Virus record (IMG/VR): IMGVR_UViG_3300029319_000103
Location: 1 to 45,510 of that record
Origin: a virus
Length of the DNA: 45,510 bases
Strand: one strand, 5' to 3'
Shown: in pieces, positions 1-6,946 of the stretch
How positions within the stretch are numbered: position 1 is the first letter of the stretch
How the letters are laid out: every line of letters begins with the position of its first letter
Program-made: the position numbers and the translations under genes
Notes under the pieces: model-generated
The model's database searches: none
What the model saw: only the letters and a program-made list of their open reading frames with translations
What the model was told of the DNA's origin: nothing

Positions 1-1
1 T

Positions 2-163
2 TTACTCGTCTCCATCTTTCTTCCCCCTATTGATTAAAATAATTTCCTCTGCTTTACACACAAACGTCTTGCCATGAATGTCAATAAGTCTCACCTGCAC
101 CTGACCGCTTTCGTCTTTCGCTAAAGGTTCATCAGTGTCGAGAACTATCCAATATCTTTTCAT
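2..163 (-). CDS. Small hypothetical protein, 53 aa, last gene of the leftward operon in the window
   Basis: I do not recognise this gene. It encodes 53 residues starting MKRYWIVLDTDEP and ends in a charged tail (NRGKKDGDE) with a TAA stop at 2-4. Its ATG overlaps the TGA stop of the upstream 138-aa gene by four bases (ATGA), the coupling seen repeatedly in this operon. That overlap is the main support for it being real. The middle alternates hydrophobic and polar residues (VQVRLIDIHGKTFVC), which suggests a small beta-rich fold. No signal peptide or membrane segment is seen. Function unknown. Confidence 0.7.
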   Translation of the reverse strand: MKRYWIVLDTDEPLAKDESGQVQVRLIDIHGKTFVCKAEEIILINRGKKDGDE

Positions 164-576
164 GTTGGAAACACCTCTAAGTTTGTATCTACATTTACAA
201 GATTTTCTAACACTTTATTGTAAGGGAAAAAATGAGTAGTTGTTAAAACCCTATATCTACCTATTTCATCTTCCCAATTATCTATGTACTCACCAAACAT
301 TGTTTCATAGTCTAATTTGTCCATAGCTAAAATGTCTTCTTTCTTGAACTTGCCCGCATCTGGCATGTATGTTTCTACATCGTTAGCATCCATATGAGAA
401 AGTACTTTATCTCTTTCTTCGTATGGGGGCATACCATCCGCTTCAAAAAATATTTCATCCCAAACATACTCCCATGCTCGTTGTATGTCAAAATACTCTG
501 TGTGCATACATTCATCTACATGATCGCACTCTTTGTATACATTACACTCTATTAGTTTTAATTTTAATTCTTTCAT
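160..576 (-). CDS. Hypothetical protein, paralogue of the next gene (138 aa)
   Basis: Acidic protein of unknown function. It is clearly related to the product of 573-1004. Both begin MK-[ED]-LKLKLI, share HTEY-[FY]-D followed by AW-x-YV, share MPPY-x-ERDK, and end with the shared stretch VLENLVN-x-D. I place the start at 576, although the frame is open to an ATG at 588. At 576 the ATG overlaps the upstream stop (ATGA), a purine-rich ribosome site AAGGGTGG lies upstream, and the N-terminus matches the paralogue. No membrane segment or known catalytic motif is visible. The stop overlaps the start of the 53-aa gene. Confidence 0.8.
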   Translation of the reverse strand: MKELKLKLIECNVYKECDHVDECMHTEYFDIQRAWEYVWDEIFFEADGMPPYEERDKVLSHMDANDVETYMPDAGKFKKEDILAMDKLDYETMFGEYIDNWEDEIGRYRVLTTTHFFPYNKVLENLVNVDTNLEVFPT

Positions 577-1004
577 GATGGTAGCCACCCTTTTGCATCT
601 GTGTTGACAAGATTCTCCAACACAGTGTCGTAAGGTATGAGATTAGTGTTACGCACAACCCTAAACTTTGGTATCTCACTATTCCACCAACCTACATATT
701 CACTAAACTTATCGTTATATTCTTTTTCGGACATAGCCATAACTTGTTCGTATGTGTGAGAGGAAATATCACTAGAGATACCATGTTGCTCCTTATCAAA
801 CAACCATTTATTCTTAGGTAAGATTTTATCTCTTTCATCATAAGGGGGCATGCTATCACCTCGCTCTAATATTTCTGAGCAGACATAATCCCATGCACCT
901 TGTTCGTCATAATACTCTGTATGTAGTATATCTTCCCTATCATAATGGTCGTCATCTTTCCAATACACATCATACGCTATTAACTTTAATTTTAAGTCTT
1001 TCAT
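573..1004 (-). CDS. Hypothetical protein, paralogue of the preceding gene (143 aa)
   Basis: Acidic, Tyr/Asp/Trp-rich protein of unknown function. With the neighbouring 138-aa protein it forms a tandem paralogous pair. The conserved blocks are the N-terminal LKLKLI, HTEYYDEQGAWDYV, MPPYDERDKIL and the C-terminal PYDTVLENLVNTD. The spacing of the blocks is similar in both, apart from an insertion in the middle of this copy (around residues 65-80). It overlaps the upstream 96-aa gene by four bases and its own stop overlaps the next start. Tandem duplication in a phage early operon is compatible with small host-interaction proteins, but nothing here proves that. Confidence 0.8.
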   Translation of the reverse strand: MKDLKLKLIAYDVYWKDDDHYDREDILHTEYYDEQGAWDYVCSEILERGDSMPPYDERDKILPKNKWLFDKEQHGISSDISSHTYEQVMAMSEKEYNDKFSEYVGWWNSEIPKFRVVRNTNLIPYDTVLENLVNTDAKGWLPS

Positions 1005-1291
1005 TCTTCATCTCCAAATATCCAAAAGGTTAAGGCATCAATCTTCCTACCAACAGTGTCTATGGCATCTCCATCTTTACAACCCATAAGTACAGCGATC
1101 TTATCTTGCAACCACTTGGGTAGGTCATCAACGCTATCATATACATCAAACAATTTTTTATCAACACAATTCATACCTACACACACGATTTCTACACGAC
1201 CACTATATTCATCTATGCAAATACCATAGAATGGATCGTGTGTTGTAAACCAATCGTCAAGTGTAGGTTTTAGTCTATGAGTTATAGACAT
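1001..1291 (-). CDS. Hypothetical protein, 96 aa
   Basis: Unknown function. The reading frame extends upstream to 1369, but that part is the out-of-frame 3' end of the 312-aa gene and reads like shadow sequence. I choose the ATG at 1291 (protein MSITHRLKPTLDDWF...), which has GAGGTG a few bases upstream. The product has an ICIDEYSGRVEIVC strand-rich centre, a helical section around LPKWLQDKIAVLMG, and an acidic end (FGDEE). The start overlaps the 3' end of the upstream gene by 17 bases, and its stop overlaps the next start by four, so translation is probably coupled. Confidence 0.7.
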   Translation of the reverse strand: MSITHRLKPTLDDWFTTHDPFYGICIDEYSGRVEIVCVGMNCVDKKLFDVYDSVDDLPKWLQDKIAVLMGCKDGDAIDTVGRKIDALTFWIFGDEE

Positions 1292-2213
1292 AGTACACCT
1301 CATCACAGAACTTGTAACCAATGTCCTCAAGGAACTTGTCTTTGTCCATAGGCATAAGAACAGACACACGTGACAACAAGTGATCAGTCAGCTCACTACT
1401 TGTCCCCAGCTCGGACTCGACATCTATCAACTGAGCCTCGTTAAGGTAACTTAAGCGATCTGTTAAATCTTTCGTTGATAATGTGTAAATCTCTTGGTCG
1501 TTACCAACACCTTTGACATACACAAACGTGTACTCTTGTTTTGCTAGAGTATCTTCTTGCTCTTTCTCTAAGGTAATGTATTTTTCAAGGTCTTCTTTGA
1601 AGGTCGGGTCGATAAAACTATGACCACTTGCCACTAGGTGTTTTAGTTCATCAAACAATCTTTTTGGTCTGCTAGAGCTACCCGATATTTCTCTGGATTG
1701 TTTATCTATTGCAGTCCCAAGCTCTAACAACGAGCCACTTCTGGCGGAACGAAAGTTCTCATAACTTGCAAACAACACGTTTGTAGGTGAATACTCACGC
1801 AAGTGCTTGACGGCATTACGAACAGCAGTCTTCATGTTGACAGACGACAGTTTGTAGTACACTTCTCTGTTGTATTTATCGGACTTGTTGTTCTGTATGA
1901 ATGGCGACCACACGTTGTATGTCCGTATTGTTTCGCCAACGCTATCGGAATAGCGACGATCACTAAAGTCTATCCTACCACGTGCAAACAACTCGTCTGG
2001 ATAGTATACCCATAGTACATTCCCCCTAGAAGTTGTGAAAGGGGCAAACTTAATGCCACGCAACTTGTTAGCAATAGCCAAAGCAAACTTCTTCACCTTA
2101 CCAGATTCCTCTCCAAAATCATCTGGTAAGTCTTTAGCGTTGACACCTTTACTTTCTATACTTGATACTAACTTGTGGTTAAACTTCTCCATTGAATAAT
2201 ATTCATTACACAT
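1275..2213 (-). CDS. Hypothetical protein of the MoxR/VWA operon, 312 aa
   Basis: I do not recognise a domain. The start is uncertain. The frame opens at 2228, but an ATG at 2213 (MCNEYYSMEKF) has GGGGGA at a suitable distance, and that purine run sits in the end of the upstream gene. The protein is soluble and mixed alpha/beta, with a Ser/Arg-rich patch near the middle (ISGSSSRPKRLFDELKHL) and a charged helical part (DLEKYITLEKEQEDTLAKQE). It lies directly downstream of the 88-aa gene and the HECKH/VWA gene, overlapping the former by 8 bases, so it is probably made with the MoxR/VWA set. A role as a further partner is inference from position only. Confidence 0.7.
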   Translation of the reverse strand: MCNEYYSMEKFNHKLVSSIESKGVNAKDLPDDFGEESGKVKKFALAIANKLRGIKFAPFTTSRGNVLWVYYPDELFARGRIDFSDRRYSDSVGETIRTYNVWSPFIQNNKSDKYNREVYYKLSSVNMKTAVRNAVKHLREYSPTNVLFASYENFRSARSGSLLELGTAIDKQSREISGSSSRPKRLFDELKHLVASGHSFIDPTFKEDLEKYITLEKEQEDTLAKQEYTFVYVKGVGNDQEIYTLSTKDLTDRLSYLNEAQLIDVESELGTSSELTDHLLSRVSVLMPMDKDKFLEDIGYKFCDEVYYVYNS

Positions 2214-2472
2214 CGTACATTCCCCCATTCTTTTTGGTTAATAAACAATCTACTTCTTCTTGCGACAAACTTGCACCCAACTCTTGACATACATCATTGA
2301 TACCCTCTATGACATTAGTCGGTACGGACTCTGAAGCCAGTGCCTTGTCACTGAACTCACGTAAACGTATTATCACGTCGTCATACGTGTAGTCTTTGTT
2401 GACAGCGTTGTCGCCAAATGCTATCTCAAACACGTCTTCAATGAACTCCACTGTTTGTAATCGCTCTTTCAT
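2206..2472 (-). CDS. Small hypothetical protein downstream of the VWA gene, 88 aa
   Basis: Acidic 88-aa protein of unknown function, predicted mostly helical (MKERLQTVEFIEDVFEIAFG near the N-terminus, LSQEEVDCLLTKK near the C-terminus). Its ATG overlaps the TGA stop of the VWA gene by four bases, and its last codons carry the ribosome site of the following 312-aa gene. The tight coupling to the VWA gene suggests it is made in proportion to that protein. No known motif is visible. Confidence 0.75.
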   Translation of the reverse strand: MKERLQTVEFIEDVFEIAFGDNAVNKDYTYDDVIIRLREFSDKALASESVPTNVIEGINDVCQELGASLSQEEVDCLLTKKNGGMYDV

Positions 2473-3692
2473 ACATCACCCCCTTTGATATGTAGTACCT
2501 TGCCAACGTCTGGCTTGGCATGTTTGTTGTCGATAATGCACCATAACAATGGGCATGACCATTTACCCCAACCACCCCACACTTCGCCATCTGTCAAGTT
2601 GACAACAGCTTGTGGTGTGATGTTGTTCGCTTTGAGATATTCGGGTACACACTCAGCATTAGTGCCACCACCATCTGTGACTTTGGTAGCTTTGAGAATG
2701 TTAGGTATCTCGTGTTGCTTGTACACCTCATCACGCACGACCTCACTGCCCCAATACAGTATGCGTACAGTATTCGGCTTGGTAACGTCACACGCAGATT
2801 TGACCTCAGACATGAACTTTGTAAGAACACGTTGACTGATAGAGCCACTAGTGTCGATGGCAATACACAACTCGTCAACTGTCTCGGACACACCACTCGG
2901 CACGTACATACGTAATGGTAGATACTTGCGGTTTGGTGTTCGCCATGTTGAGTAGTCATTACCACGACAAGTAGTAGTAACAAACTCACGTAGTGCATCT
3001 CGCCAATTAATTTGCGGTTTAAGTAACTCGTCAAGGTTGCGGTTGTGTCCACCCTTGCCCATCTTGCTTGCGGACAAGACACCTTGACGTATGGCTTCGT
3101 CAACCTCACGCTGTAGGGCATCTTGTTCATCTTGCGACAACGATGATGCTCCTTCCCAATCGTGTTCATCAAAGCCACCCGACGTGTTGTCAGATGAACC
3201 ATGACCTTGTCCTTCGCCTGTTTGGCTTTGTGACGACTCATTGTCTTGCTCTTGTTGTAACGCTTTGAACACTTGAGCTGTGTCCATGTCACGATACTTC
3301 TCGTCAAGCAAGCCACCATCTGGGAGTTTGCAAAACCCATCTTGGTTTTCGTCAACAATCTCAAGATTGATAACATAGTCCATAGCCATGTTGGCTAGTT
3401 GTGCATCTTGGTCAGCAAGATGTTTCCACGTGATTAGATGGCGATACATCTTGTGCTTGCACTCGTGAATGATAAGACCACGTAACTCGGGATCAGTCAG
3501 TTTGTCCACGAACGCACGACCATACATTTCATCACGACCATTGGTACATGCAGTGGGTATGTCATCACGAACAGTACGATCACCGATCATGAGTACACTT
3601 GCCAACGCGATATACCTATCGTCGTTCATCAGCTTGACAACAGCTTTTTGTAAGCGTTGCTCGGCTGTCAGTTGTTTACCTATTGCTAACAT
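2469..3692 (-). CDS. Metallopeptidase-like/VWA-domain protein (DUF2201-type), 407 aa
   Basis: Two domains are visible. The N-terminal half has the zinc-metallopeptidase signature HExxH as H76-E-C-K-H80 in GLIIHECKH, followed by AMDYVIN near residue 105, as in the predicted metal-dependent peptidase family (DUF2201/COG3864 type). An acidic, Gln/Ser/Gly-rich linker (about 145-200) leads to a C-terminal VWA domain. That domain has a complete metal-ion-dependent adhesion site: D280-T-S-G-S284, Thr344 in GGGTNAE and Asp368 in LTDGE. Such VWA proteins usually work with a MoxR-class AAA+ ATPase, and one is encoded just upstream with a 10-bp gap. A ribosome site AGGGGG precedes the ATG. Its target is unknown; whether the peptidase-like domain is active cannot be told from sequence. 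Confidence 0.88.
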   Translation of the reverse strand: MLAIGKQLTAEQRLQKAVVKLMNDDRYIALASVLMIGDRTVRDDIPTACTNGRDEMYGRAFVDKLTDPELRGLIIHECKHKMYRHLITWKHLADQDAQLANMAMDYVINLEIVDENQDGFCKLPDGGLLDEKYRDMDTAQVFKALQQEQDNESSQSQTGEGQGHGSSDNTSGGFDEHDWEGASSLSQDEQDALQREVDEAIRQGVLSASKMGKGGHNRNLDELLKPQINWRDALREFVTTTCRGNDYSTWRTPNRKYLPLRMYVPSGVSETVDELCIAIDTSGSISQRVLTKFMSEVKSACDVTKPNTVRILYWGSEVVRDEVYKQHEIPNILKATKVTDGGGTNAECVPEYLKANNITPQAVVNLTDGEVWGGWGKWSCPLLWCIIDNKHAKPDVGKVLHIKGGDV

Positions 3693-3702
3693 GTTGTACC
3701 CC

Positions 3703-4794
3703 CTATGAATTTTTGTCAGCTGTGAACATGTGAGTATTCTCAGTCATGAACTTGGTAAATGCGGGATTAGTGACAACGTCTTTACGTGCGAAGTAGTTGT
3801 CATTGTAAACACCATTGGCGAACATGCCTTGTGCCTCTGGCGATAGGCGATTGAGATATGTCATAAATGGTGTGACATAATCTTTAGTCATACTTGTTAG
3901 TGTACGATATATCACCATACATACCGCAGACGCATTGTCTGGCACGATAGCAGTCTTGGGATTGTCCTTGATACTGTCGCGTGATGGCAACTGTGAAGCC
4001 AGTTTGTGAAATGCCATTAAGTCCAAAGCACCGCGAGAACCAATACAACCCACAAGAGCAGACGTTAGTGTGTGTTCATCAATGTCACCACTTGCGTCAA
4101 GGATATGTGAAGCCTTGTGTAGCGAACGCGGTGTACAGAATGATGTGCGACCAACAGCTTGTGGGTGAAAGATGTACTGATTTTCTTCTGGGTCTTTGAC
4201 ATCTCGCCAATCTGCCATGACTTGTGGATTGTCTTTAACCCAACCCAACATAGTAGCATTGAGTCCGTTGTTGATACCCCACTCAATCCATGCCATGTGA
4301 TCGGGCTTGGCAAGCTCAACGATTGTGATGCGGTTACAAGCGTGTGCGGGTAACAAGTCGCCAACTCCCTCACCATCAAGGTTAGTTGTTAGGAACACGA
4401 TACTGTCTGGGTGCAACGTTCTGTTACCCATTTTGCCTTCTAGTATAAGACGTAACAACATAAGTTTGACACTTGGATTTGATTTGCCGAACTCGTCGAG
4501 CATGAGAATAATCGGCTTGTCTAAGTGCAACCCCAATGCCTCGTTGTAGATAAAGTTTAGGCTCTCACTACTGTTGTTGATGTCATACATAGCAACGTCT
4601 GGAATATCCATAGTGCTACAATCTGCGTAGAAAGGTGTGTGTGTCGGTAAACGCTCGGCGATCATAGGTAACAGTGATGTCTTACCTACCCCCATGTTGC
4701 CACGTACCAATACTGATACGTGCTTACCAACTTTTGCAATAAAGTCCGCACATTGTGTGTGGTTTTGAGCATACATACGTTCTGCTGTGTTCAT
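3703..4794 (-). CDS. MoxR/CobS-type AAA+ ATPase, 363 aa
   Basis: AAA+ ATPase with Walker A GNMGVGKT (about residues 32-39), Walker B IILMLDEFGKS (about 95-105), sensor 1 FLTTNLD, a likely arginine finger in NRITIVE, and a CTPRSL segment resembling the sensor-2 region of MoxR proteins. MoxR ATPases remodel or load metal into partner proteins together with VWA proteins. The adjacent downstream gene encodes exactly such a partner. The frame is open to a TTG at 4809, but I choose the ATG at 4794 because GGAG lies just upstream, at the spacing seen in the other leftward leaders. The leader contains a 30-bp repeat shared with the 195-aa gene and one copy of the 18-bp palindrome. Confidence 0.9.
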   Translation of the reverse strand: MNTAERMYAQNHTQCADFIAKVGKHVSVLVRGNMGVGKTSLLPMIAERLPTHTPFYADCSTMDIPDVAMYDINNSSESLNFIYNEALGLHLDKPIILMLDEFGKSNPSVKLMLLRLILEGKMGNRTLHPDSIVFLTTNLDGEGVGDLLPAHACNRITIVELAKPDHMAWIEWGINNGLNATMLGWVKDNPQVMADWRDVKDPEENQYIFHPQAVGRTSFCTPRSLHKASHILDASGDIDEHTLTSALVGCIGSRGALDLMAFHKLASQLPSRDSIKDNPKTAIVPDNASAVCMVIYRTLTSMTKDYVTPFMTYLNRLSPEAQGMFANGVYNDNYFARKDVVTNPAFTKFMTENTHMFTADKNS

Positions 4795-4801
4795 AATAAT
4801 A

Positions 4802-4831
4802 TTCTCCAATATAAATAATAAATAAGTTAAT
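4802..4831 (-). repeat. 30-bp leader repeat, copy before the MoxR gene
   Basis: Identical over 30 bases to 7548-7577, the leader of the 195-aa gene. It contains the GGAG ribosome site at its gene-proximal end and an A/T-only upstream part that would stay unpaired in the mRNA. Confidence 0.8.
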
Positions 4832-4838
4832 TAGGAAG

Positions 4839-4856
4839 TGGGGTAAATTTACCCCA
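4839..4856. promoter_or_regulatory. 18-bp perfect palindrome, copy 1
   Basis: TGGGGTAAATTTACCCCA. It lies between the DUF3150-like gene and the MoxR gene, and contains the TAA stop of the former. Probably an operator. Confidence 0.75.
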
Positions 4857-5760
4857 AATCCAAAGATGGTAATGTCTTGATAACATCATCAATCTTACGC
4901 TTGGTTGTTGCACGCAAGTGGCTACTGTCACGCAACGCATCTGGCGATACACCACGCAACGCTTTCTCAACCGCTTCGGCTTGGGCAGTCATCTGCGTGT
5001 CATTGGTAAGGTTACAAGTCTTCATCAACTCGACAACCTCAAAGACATTTTCAAGTAGCGTATCTCGAAATATCTTTTTGTCATGCTTGCCCGCGTAGTC
5101 GATACGTTCGGACATACGTGACAACACGTCATGCAGTCGATTGTGTATATCGCCCATAGCGGTTTGGATTTGCTCTTGGAATATAGATGAATAATCATTG
5201 ATAGCATCATCAACATACGCTTGAGCATCTTTACCAACATCAAGTCGCCAATCGCTAACATCGGTGATCGGGTAAGGTTTGATACGACAATCGAACTTGC
5301 TACGTACCGCATTGACATCTGGGTACTCGTCGTCGTCAAACAGATCGCCTAAGTTCGCTTGGGCTACCATAATGTGATCTTCGTAATCACGTAAGAACTC
5401 GTCGACAAGTATGTTGAACTCGTCTTGCATGGCAGACATACAATCAATGTAGTCTGGAAAACCTAGCGTTGACACGATACGTGTACCATTGTCAGTCCAC
5501 GGGCAAGTCATAGCGTAGTGTTTTGAGCGTATCTCATTCGCCTTAGTCTTGATGGCGGTCAGTTGCGAACAACCAGACAACAAGTTCTTGTGTACCGCAC
5601 TTGCATCTTTCGATGCACTGTTGGCAGAGTTGACTTGAGCAGATGCACGCTTGTCTTTCTTACGAGCAGTCCATTGACTAATGTTTAGGTCAACAAGTAT
5701 TGCTCGGTCGGATAGTTTAGGCACTTCGACAGTCGGTGCGTTTTGTAATAGATCGTTCAT
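4849..5760 (-). CDS. DUF3150-like protein, third member of the MoxR/VWA set, 303 aa
   Basis: Helical protein with no catalytic motif. The N-terminal pattern (ILVDLNISQWTARKKD), a following LLSGCSQLTAIKTKANEIR segment, a T-x-PW-x-D-x-G motif and a later FL-x-x-Y helix resemble the DUF3150 family as I remember it. That family is often found beside CobS/MoxR-like ATPases and VWA proteins in phages and integrative elements. The assignment is from memory and needs a profile search. The ribosome site AAGGAG lies in the last codons of the 113-aa gene. Its TAA stop is inside the 18-bp palindrome at 4839-4856, an unusual overlap of a coding end with a putative operator. Confidence 0.7.
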   Translation of the reverse strand: MNDLLQNAPTVEVPKLSDRAILVDLNISQWTARKKDKRASAQVNSANSASKDASAVHKNLLSGCSQLTAIKTKANEIRSKHYAMTCPWTDNGTRIVSTLGFPDYIDCMSAMQDEFNILVDEFLRDYEDHIMVAQANLGDLFDDDEYPDVNAVRSKFDCRIKPYPITDVSDWRLDVGKDAQAYVDDAINDYSSIFQEQIQTAMGDIHNRLHDVLSRMSERIDYAGKHDKKIFRDTLLENVFEVVELMKTCNLTNDTQMTAQAEAVEKALRGVSPDALRDSSHLRATTKRKIDDVIKTLPSLDLG

Positions 5761-5761
5761 T

Positions 5762-6103
5762 TCATTCTCCTTTACATGCTTTTATGTATGCCATTTTCAT
5801 AGCGTTCGATGCTAGGTCAAGATGACCCAACGCGGTATAGTAATGAGTGCAAGACTCAACTAATCTTTGACCACCTCGATCTGATATATCCTCTAGTGCT
5901 TCGGTGCATAGTAGAACTTGTTTGAGTGTGTAGATATAGTCATGCATCTCACGCAATTCCATGTTCTCGGTTCTATTACTAAGCTCATCAAAGATACTGA
6001 TTGATTCTTTCTTTCTTTCACGCTCTTTCCTCTCAGCCATTTGTTGGTGATAAGCATGCAGTTGTTCATGCTTTTCGATTGCCATTTTTTCTTTATCGTT
6101 CAT
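5762..6103 (-). CDS. Hypothetical coiled-coil protein, 113 aa
   Basis: Charged helical protein of unknown function. The first 35 residues are very rich in Lys, Glu, His and Arg (EKHEQLHAYHQQMAERKERE) and probably form a long helix. A second helical part (DYIYTLKQVLLCTEALEDIS) and a C-terminal helical part (HLDLASNAMKMAYIKACKGE) follow. The start has AGGAGAG upstream. Only one base separates its stop from the start of the DUF3150-like gene, whose ribosome site lies inside this gene's end. Confidence 0.75.
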   Translation of the reverse strand: MNDKEKMAIEKHEQLHAYHQQMAERKERERKKESISIFDELSNRTENMELREMHDYIYTLKQVLLCTEALEDISDRGGQRLVESCTHYYTALGHLDLASNAMKMAYIKACKGE

Positions 6104-6117
6104 ATCATTCTCTCCTG

Positions 6118-6300
6118 CTAGTTGTGGGTTACTGTTTTTGTGATAATACGTTTCTCTTTGTTGCTTTCGGCTAGCTGTTGCTCTAGCACGTCAACCATAT
6201 TGCTCCACTCTTTGCGGTGCAGTTGTTGCTCATTTGTTCTTGCCACAAACATACGAGCGTACGCGTTCCACTCGCTGTTGCGTTGCTTACGTTTTTTCAT
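6118..6300 (-). CDS. Small basic protein, 60 aa, first gene of leftward unit 3
   Basis: Lys/Arg-rich 60-aa protein (begins MKKRKQRNSEW) with a helical, Gln/Glu-rich second half (VDVLEQQLAESNKEKR). The frame stays open upstream to 6357, but that extension would translate the 18-bp palindrome at 6331-6348 and has no good ribosome site. The ATG at 6300 has GGAG upstream (TTGGAGTATACAGTATG). It is the first gene after the consensus promoter at 6386-6414. A small basic DNA-binding role is possible but unproved. Confidence 0.65.
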   Translation of the reverse strand: MKKRKQRNSEWNAYARMFVARTNEQQLHRKEWSNMVDVLEQQLAESNKEKRIITKTVTHN

Positions 6301-6330
6301 ACTGTATACTCCAATATAGGTTATTGATTT

Positions 6331-6348
6331 TGGGGTAAATTTACCCCA
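6331..6348. promoter_or_regulatory. 18-bp perfect palindrome, copy 2
   Basis: Identical copy of TGGGGTAAATTTACCCCA, centred about 40 bases downstream of the predicted start of unit 3 and before the first gene. A bound protein here would act as a roadblock. Confidence 0.75.
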
Positions 6349-6385
6349 CTTAGCCAAAAAAAATGTCTTTTTTCAGCCTACACAT

Positions 6386-6414
6386 ATTATAGCAAATCGG
6401 TCAATACGTGTCAA
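6386..6414 (-). promoter_or_regulatory. Consensus sigma-70 promoter of leftward unit 3
   Basis: On the minus strand TTGACA (6409-6414) and TATAAT (6386-6391) are separated by exactly 17 bases: a perfect consensus. The predicted start is near 6379, followed by a leader that contains the 18-bp palindrome (6331-6348) before the 60-aa gene. It should drive the MoxR/VWA operon. The -35 region overlaps a 20-bp sequence repeated, inverted, in the unit 2 promoter. Confidence 0.85.
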
Positions 6415-6420
6415 TACGTT
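6401..6420. repeat. 20-bp inverted repeat, left copy (unit 3 promoter)
   Basis: The plus strand matches the minus strand of 7621-7640 at 19 of 20 positions. It contains AATACGT twice and overlaps the -35 of the unit 3 promoter. A TATAAT on the plus strand (6420-6425) starts at its right end. Confidence 0.75.
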
Positions 6421-6649
6421 ATAATAGATAGTTAGAAGTATTTAATATGAGCCAAAAGTGTCTATATGTGTGTAAATGTGTAATGTTCCATAATGTTCTG
6501 TAGTGTGGTCGTGTATGTCATTGATAATACTCGAATGTTCCAAAGTTACTTTTTTAAAGAAATTGGAGAGGGTGAAGAATGAGCGTAAAGCGTTTGGAAC
6601 AATAGGTTGTTCTCAATAATCGGATAGTAATTTTCTTCTAAAAAGTAAC

Positions 6650-6677
6650 ATTATAAAATAGTATAGTATATAAACAA
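6650..6677 (-). promoter_or_regulatory. Possible minus-strand promoter inside the repeat region
   Basis: TTGTTT (6672-6677), 16-base spacer and TATAAT (6650-6655). It lies between the two TGGAACATT clusters in very AT-rich DNA, where such matches arise by chance, and no gene follows directly. Confidence 0.3.
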
Positions 6678-6761
6678 AAATGGGTTAGGGGCTTATGCGT
6701 ATTACAACGAAACAACACGTTTTACTAAGTTTTACTTTGTAACTTTTAAAAGTAACATTCG

Positions 6762-6790
6762 TGGAACATTATGGAACATTATGGAACATT
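6762..6790 (+). repeat. Three tandem TGGAACATT repeats with 10-bp period
   Basis: Units at 6762-6770, 6772-6780 and 6782-6790 are identical. The period matches one helical turn, so a protein could bind all three on the same face. Minus-strand copies lie at 6482-6490 and 6534-6542. Confidence 0.8.
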
Positions 6791-6796
6791 ACAAAG

Positions 6797-6814
6797 TGGG
6801 GTAAATTTACCCCA
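6797..6814. promoter_or_regulatory. 18-bp perfect palindrome, copy 3
   Basis: Identical copy next to three tandem TGGAACATT units (6762-6790) and 11 bases left of a 32-bp repeat. It is not next to a gene start. Confidence 0.75.
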
Positions 6815-6825
6815 ATCTCTTGCGT

Positions 6826-6857
6826 GTGGCGTTACGCTGAGCGGGAACTGGTCTCAA
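6826..6857 (+). repeat. 32-bp repeat, copy A
   Basis: Pattern G-[AT]-GGCGT-[AT]-AC, five variable bases, then GCGGGAACTGGTCTCAA. The last part holds a near-palindrome GGAACTGG-TYTC. It is 45 bases from copy B. Confidence 0.7.
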
Positions 6858-6870
6858 CATGTTTGTACGT

Positions 6871-6902
6871 GAGGCGTAACACAAGGCGGGAACTGGTTTC
6901 AA
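6871..6902 (+). repeat. 32-bp repeat, copy B
   Basis: GAGGCGTAAC, five bases, GCGGGAACTGGTTTCAA. It lies just beyond the unit 2 terminator. Confidence 0.75.
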
Positions 6903-6914
6903 AAGTTTTGGGCG

Positions 6915-6946
6915 AAAAAAAAGCCCGACTACCGAAGTAGCCGAGC
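6915..6946 (-). terminator. Intrinsic terminator of leftward unit 2
   Basis: On the minus strand a 10-bp stem (two G-U pairs; arms 6937-6946 and 6923-6932) closes a TTCG tetraloop and is followed by eight Ts. It starts nine bases after the stop of the 195-aa gene. Confidence 0.92.

Noticed and set aside
2594-3376. A 260-codon frame on the same strand as the HECKH/VWA gene
   Set aside because: It lies wholly inside the VWA gene in another phase, and the VWA frame carries clear domain motifs. It has no start signals.
3703-4794. Reading the ATPase and VWA genes as cobaltochelatase CobS and CobT
   Set aside because: The ATPase is CobS/MoxR-like, but the VWA protein carries an HECKH metallopeptidase-type domain instead of the CobT N-terminus, and no cobalamin gene is near.
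6579-6605. An eight-codon plus-strand frame (MSVKRLEQ) with GGAGAGGGTGAAG upstream
   Set aside because: The ribosome-like site is striking, but the peptide is tiny, there is no downstream gene on that strand to regulate, and chance is likely in purine-rich DNA.
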